From Candidatus Poribacteria bacterium WGA-3G (lineage in GTDB: Bacteria > Poribacteria > WGA-4E > WGA-3G): a DNA stretch of 26,602 nt. The stretch is taken from positions 15,322 through 41,923 of the forward strand of contig ASZN01000005.1 in NCBI GenBank assembly GCA_000406005.1, in the 5' to 3' direction. Positions within the stretch are counted from its first letter, which is position 1. Each line of letters starts with the position of its first letter. Under the pieces are notes generated by a model that searched no databases, was not told the origin of the DNA, and saw nothing but the letters and a program-made list of their open reading frames with translations. A program made the position numbers and the translations under genes. Shown here in pieces: positions 24,694 to 26,602 of this stretch.

Positions 24694-25527
24694 ATGTATC
24701 CAATAATCGTTGATTTCGGGCCCGTCAGTATCCATTCTTTCGGATTGATGTTAGCGACCGCGTTTATTACATCTGGTTTTGTTATACAATCCGAGTTGAA
24801 GCGGCGAGGTTTTGTTCCAGAATTCGCCTCAGCTATCGTCATGGCTGCAGCGATCGGCGGCACTGTCGGCGCGAAAATCTATTTTGCATTACTCGACGGT
24901 CAGATCACTTTCCGAGAACTTTTCTCAACGAGCGGCGTGGTATGGTATGGTGGATTCATCGGTGGAGGTCTCGCTGTTATTATCGTGGTCCTCCGTGCCC
25001 CGAACCCGTTCTTACCTATAATTGATGTCGTCGGGCCGGTAGTCATCCTTGGATATGGTATTGGTCGGATCGGATGTTTGCTCGCTGGTGATGGGGACTA
25101 TGGTCCTCCGTCAGATCTACCGTGGGCAATGGCGTTTCCTAATGGGACTGTTCCAACTGATGTTCCTGTTCATCCAACCCCTATATACGAGATGCTTCTG
25201 TCGTGGGCATTTTTCGGCATCCTCTGGTCTCAGCGTCGTAAGTTTGAAGGGACTCCCGGTGTCGTGTTCGGTGCAAGTCTTGTATTATTAGGGGTGGAGA
25301 GGTTTATCGCAGAGTTTTGGAGAATCACGCCGCGCGTGCTGGGATGGATGTCGGCGGCACAACTTTTCAGTATTGCGGCGTTTATTTTTGGGATCGTACT
25401 CATTCTCTGGATGAGCACCCGTCCCCGTACAATGGAAGGCCAGGTTCGGAACCTCACAAGCAAGACAGCGGCGCGTGAAAAAATACACCAGCAAAACAGA
25501 AGTCGTAGGCACCGGCAGCGACGGTAG
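24694..25527 (+). CDS. lgt: Prolipoprotein diacylglyceryl transferase
   Basis: A 277-aa polytopic inner-membrane enzyme that transfers diacylglyceryl from phosphatidylglycerol to the lipobox Cys of prolipoproteins, the first step of lipoprotein maturation. It has about seven hydrophobic segments, the Lgt signature GRIGCLLAGDGDYG (124-137, key R125), VVWYGGFIGGG at 82-92 (the catalytic loop region, with Tyr where E. coli has His, as in many homologues) and HPTPIYE at 160-166. Length fits the family. The C-terminal tail after about 245 is very basic. No clear ribosome site precedes ATG 24694, and the 222 bases upstream hold no clear gene. It stands alone rather than in an operon. Confidence 0.93.
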   Translation: MYPIIVDFGPVSIHSFGLMLATAFITSGFVIQSELKRRGFVPEFASAIVMAAAIGGTVGAKIYFALLDGQITFRELFSTSGVVWYGGFIGGGLAVIIVVLRAPNPFLPIIDVVGPVVILGYGIGRIGCLLAGDGDYGPPSDLPWAMAFPNGTVPTDVPVHPTPIYEMLLSWAFFGILWSQRRKFEGTPGVVFGASLVLLGVERFIAEFWRITPRVLGWMSAAQLFSIAAFIFGIVLILWMSTRPRTMEGQVRNLTSKTAAREKIHQQNRSRRHRQRR

Positions 25528-25796
25528 GCGGCAATCAGCCATCAGGTGTCAGTAGACAGAAACCCAGCCTTACCTTTCTTATCCGAGATGATTGGCAGGA
25601 CATCGCGCGCAGCAAAAGCCGAACAGACCGATTGCGGGGGCTTCCTGAATCATGGCTCTCTGAGCAAAGCAATTGGCACGGCTATTTAGTGGAGGCGCAT
25701 CCGCGTAATTTCTCAGCACTCGTTGAAAAAACGGTAGCAGACGAGAAACTCCGCCCCTTTTTACATCGTTTGACTTTCATCAACGCTGCTATTTGA
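25509..25796 (+). pseudogene. Start-less open frame, possible gene remnant
   Basis: An open frame of 95 codons runs from just after an in-frame stop in the lgt tail to TGA at 25796, with no ATG and no ribosome site. The peptide (for example TFLIRDDWQDIARS and WHGYLVEAHPRNFSALVEK) has normal protein-like composition, and no other reading frame is open over the whole stretch. It could be the 3' part of a gene whose start was lost, perhaps by the insertions nearby. A hairpin ATTTGA with TCAAAT (25791-25810) overlaps its stop. The family is not recognised. Confidence 0.35.
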
Positions 25797-25813
25797 CAAA
25801 TTTATCAAATCTT

Positions 25814-25857
25814 CCGCTACAAAACCGCCTTGCTTTAGCTGGGGGATGTAGTAGCGG
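25814..25857. repeat. Imperfect hairpin, possible IS end
   Basis: CCGCTAC (25814-25820) pairs with GTAGCGG (25851-25857), and neighbouring AAACCGC with GCGGTTT offers an alternative fold. It resembles subterminal hairpins of IS200/IS605 elements and lies 5' of the tnpB gene. Confidence 0.35.
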
Positions 25858-25882
25858 TTAGCGGTTTGTGTGAAAAAAAGAT

Positions 25883-25911
25883 TTGACATTCAGTTTTAAA
25901 TATTGTATACT
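25883..25911 (+). promoter_or_regulatory. Near-consensus sigma-70 promoter before tnpB
   Basis: TTGACA (25883-25888) and TATACT (25906-25911) are separated by exactly 17 bases. The expected start is near 25918, giving a leader of about 94 bases before tnpB. Confidence 0.75.
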
Positions 25912-25940
25912 ATTCGTATCAAGTTGGCAGACATATTCAG

Positions 25941-25984
25941 CGTTACCGCTTGGTAGCGTGTCGGTTTCCTATCCACTGAATAGG
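25941..25984 (+). other. Two leader hairpins before tnpB
   Basis: 25941-25958 folds as CGTTACC, GCTT, GGTAGCG (7 bp with one G-T pair). 25968-25984 folds as CCTAT, CCACTGA, ATAGG. They lie between the promoter and the tnpB ATG and may be the left-end hairpins recognised in single-stranded IS200/IS605 transposition. Confidence 0.45.
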
Positions 25985-26011
25985 GGTTAAAGTCTTGATC
26001 CTTGAGATACC

Positions 26012-26602
26012 ATGCGAAACACGAATCATAAACTTTTTCACGATAAGATTTTGAAGTATTTGCACAATGATTTGGATATTTGTGGCATTGTGCGAAATCA
26101 CTTCATTGCGTTGTGTATGCGATATAAACGTAGATATAGTAAAGGGCTTTCCTATTCCAAAATGTCTGCTCATTTGACGAAACTCAAAAAACTTGAGAAG
26201 TATCAGCATTGGAATATCCCTTATGCGTGGTCCTTACAGAATGTTGTAAGACGTTTGGCGCAATCTTTTGGTGAAATGAAAACACACGGCAGAGGTCATC
26301 CGAAGTTCAAGTCCTGTAAGAAACATAAAGGCATGACCTTTGACGGTCTCCACGCCCCCGTTGAAAAAGTATTAGACAAGCAAAAAAACGAAAGGAATCA
26401 CCCGACGTATCAGATTCGTCTCAACGGTCGTTGGTATCGTTTCGCCTTACACCGTGAACTCAAGGGACAAATCACACAGGTTCACGTAACAAGAGACGCC
26501 CTTGGAGATGTGTATATCACACTCACTGAAGATTACACGGAAGTCATACCTGAACCCAAGACGGGTAAAGCTGAAGGGTTTGATATGGGTATCAAAGACT
26601 TC
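26012..26602 (+). CDS. tnpB: IS200/IS605-family TnpB (OrfB), 3' part outside window
   Basis: An open frame runs from ATG 26012 to the window end (197 codons seen; typical TnpB is about 400). The N-terminal part has the family pattern IVRNHFIALCMRYKRRYSKG, SYSKMSAHLTKLKK and a SLQNVVRRLAQSF segment, and the visible part ends in GFDMGIKDF, the RuvC-I motif with D191 as the first catalytic acid. TnpB proteins are RNA-guided nucleases using an omega-RNA from the element's right end. No tnpA is found upstream, so this is a tnpB-only (IS1341-like) element or its tnpA lies elsewhere. The N-terminus starts about 10-20 residues later than usual. Whether the zinc ribbon and the other two acids are intact cannot be seen. 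Confidence 0.88.
   Translation, partial: MRNTNHKLFHDKILKYLHNDLDICGIVRNHFIALCMRYKRRYSKGLSYSKMSAHLTKLKKLEKYQHWNIPYAWSLQNVVRRLAQSFGEMKTHGRGHPKFKSCKKHKGMTFDGLHAPVEKVLDKQKNERNHPTYQIRLNGRWYRFALHRELKGQITQVHVTRDALGDVYITLTEDYTEVIPEPKTGKAEGFDMGIKDF

Overview
The window is a chromosomal segment of roughly 50% GC from an uncultured-type Gram-negative bacterium. An outer-membrane lifestyle is indicated by a giant SprA-like protein, an O-antigen-ligase-type membrane protein and Lgt. The mix of SprA, LamG and Gfo/Idh/MocA genes, a reductase/acyltransferase megaenzyme and many short palindromic repeats resembles Candidatus Poribacteria or a related FCB-type lineage. That assignment is inference from gene content; no rRNA is present.

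Layout. 1-481: no convincing gene, but a dense run of hairpins with a + strand terminator. 482-5770 (minus): a lipid-type operon made of a 1445-aa reductase/AMP-ligase/ACP/acyltransferase fusion similar in architecture to myxobacterial ElbD, then a HAD-IB phosphatase, then a small protein. 5816-6008: an inverted pair of hairpin repeats in the divergent promoter region. 6051-7247 (+): cyclic-nucleotide-binding SpoIIE phosphatase. 7261-8460 (minus): secreted protein, with a MITE-like element just upstream. 8665-11155 (+): O-antigen-ligase-type membrane protein overlapping a deoxyhypusine-synthase-like gene. 11228-12678 (minus): pseudo-receiver, CYTH/CyaB and a small basic protein, behind a promoter whose spacer is an inverted repeat. 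12908-13957 (+): nicotinamidase-like hydrolase. 13989-20618 (minus): 2209-aa SprA-like protein. 20690-21041: a 12-unit tandem hairpin array in its upstream region. 21250-22008 (minus): secreted LamG protein. 22218-23623 (+): small membrane protein plus Gfo/Idh/MocA oxidoreductase. 23752-24471 (+): A/T-richer anchored protein. 24694-25527 (+): Lgt. 25509-25796: possible gene remnant. 26012-end (+): IS200/IS605-type TnpB, cut by the window.

Shared themes. Much of the window concerns the envelope: lipid synthesis, O-antigen handling, SprA secretion, lipoprotein lipidation and secreted LamG. A second theme is nucleotide signalling, with a class IV cyclase-like CYTH protein and a cNMP-binding phosphatase. 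The most unusual feature is invasion by several families of short palindromic DNA. At least two, probably three, palindromes lie in frame inside unrelated protein genes, and the two related copies are read in the same frame to give the same peptide pattern, GNR-x-T-x-FP.
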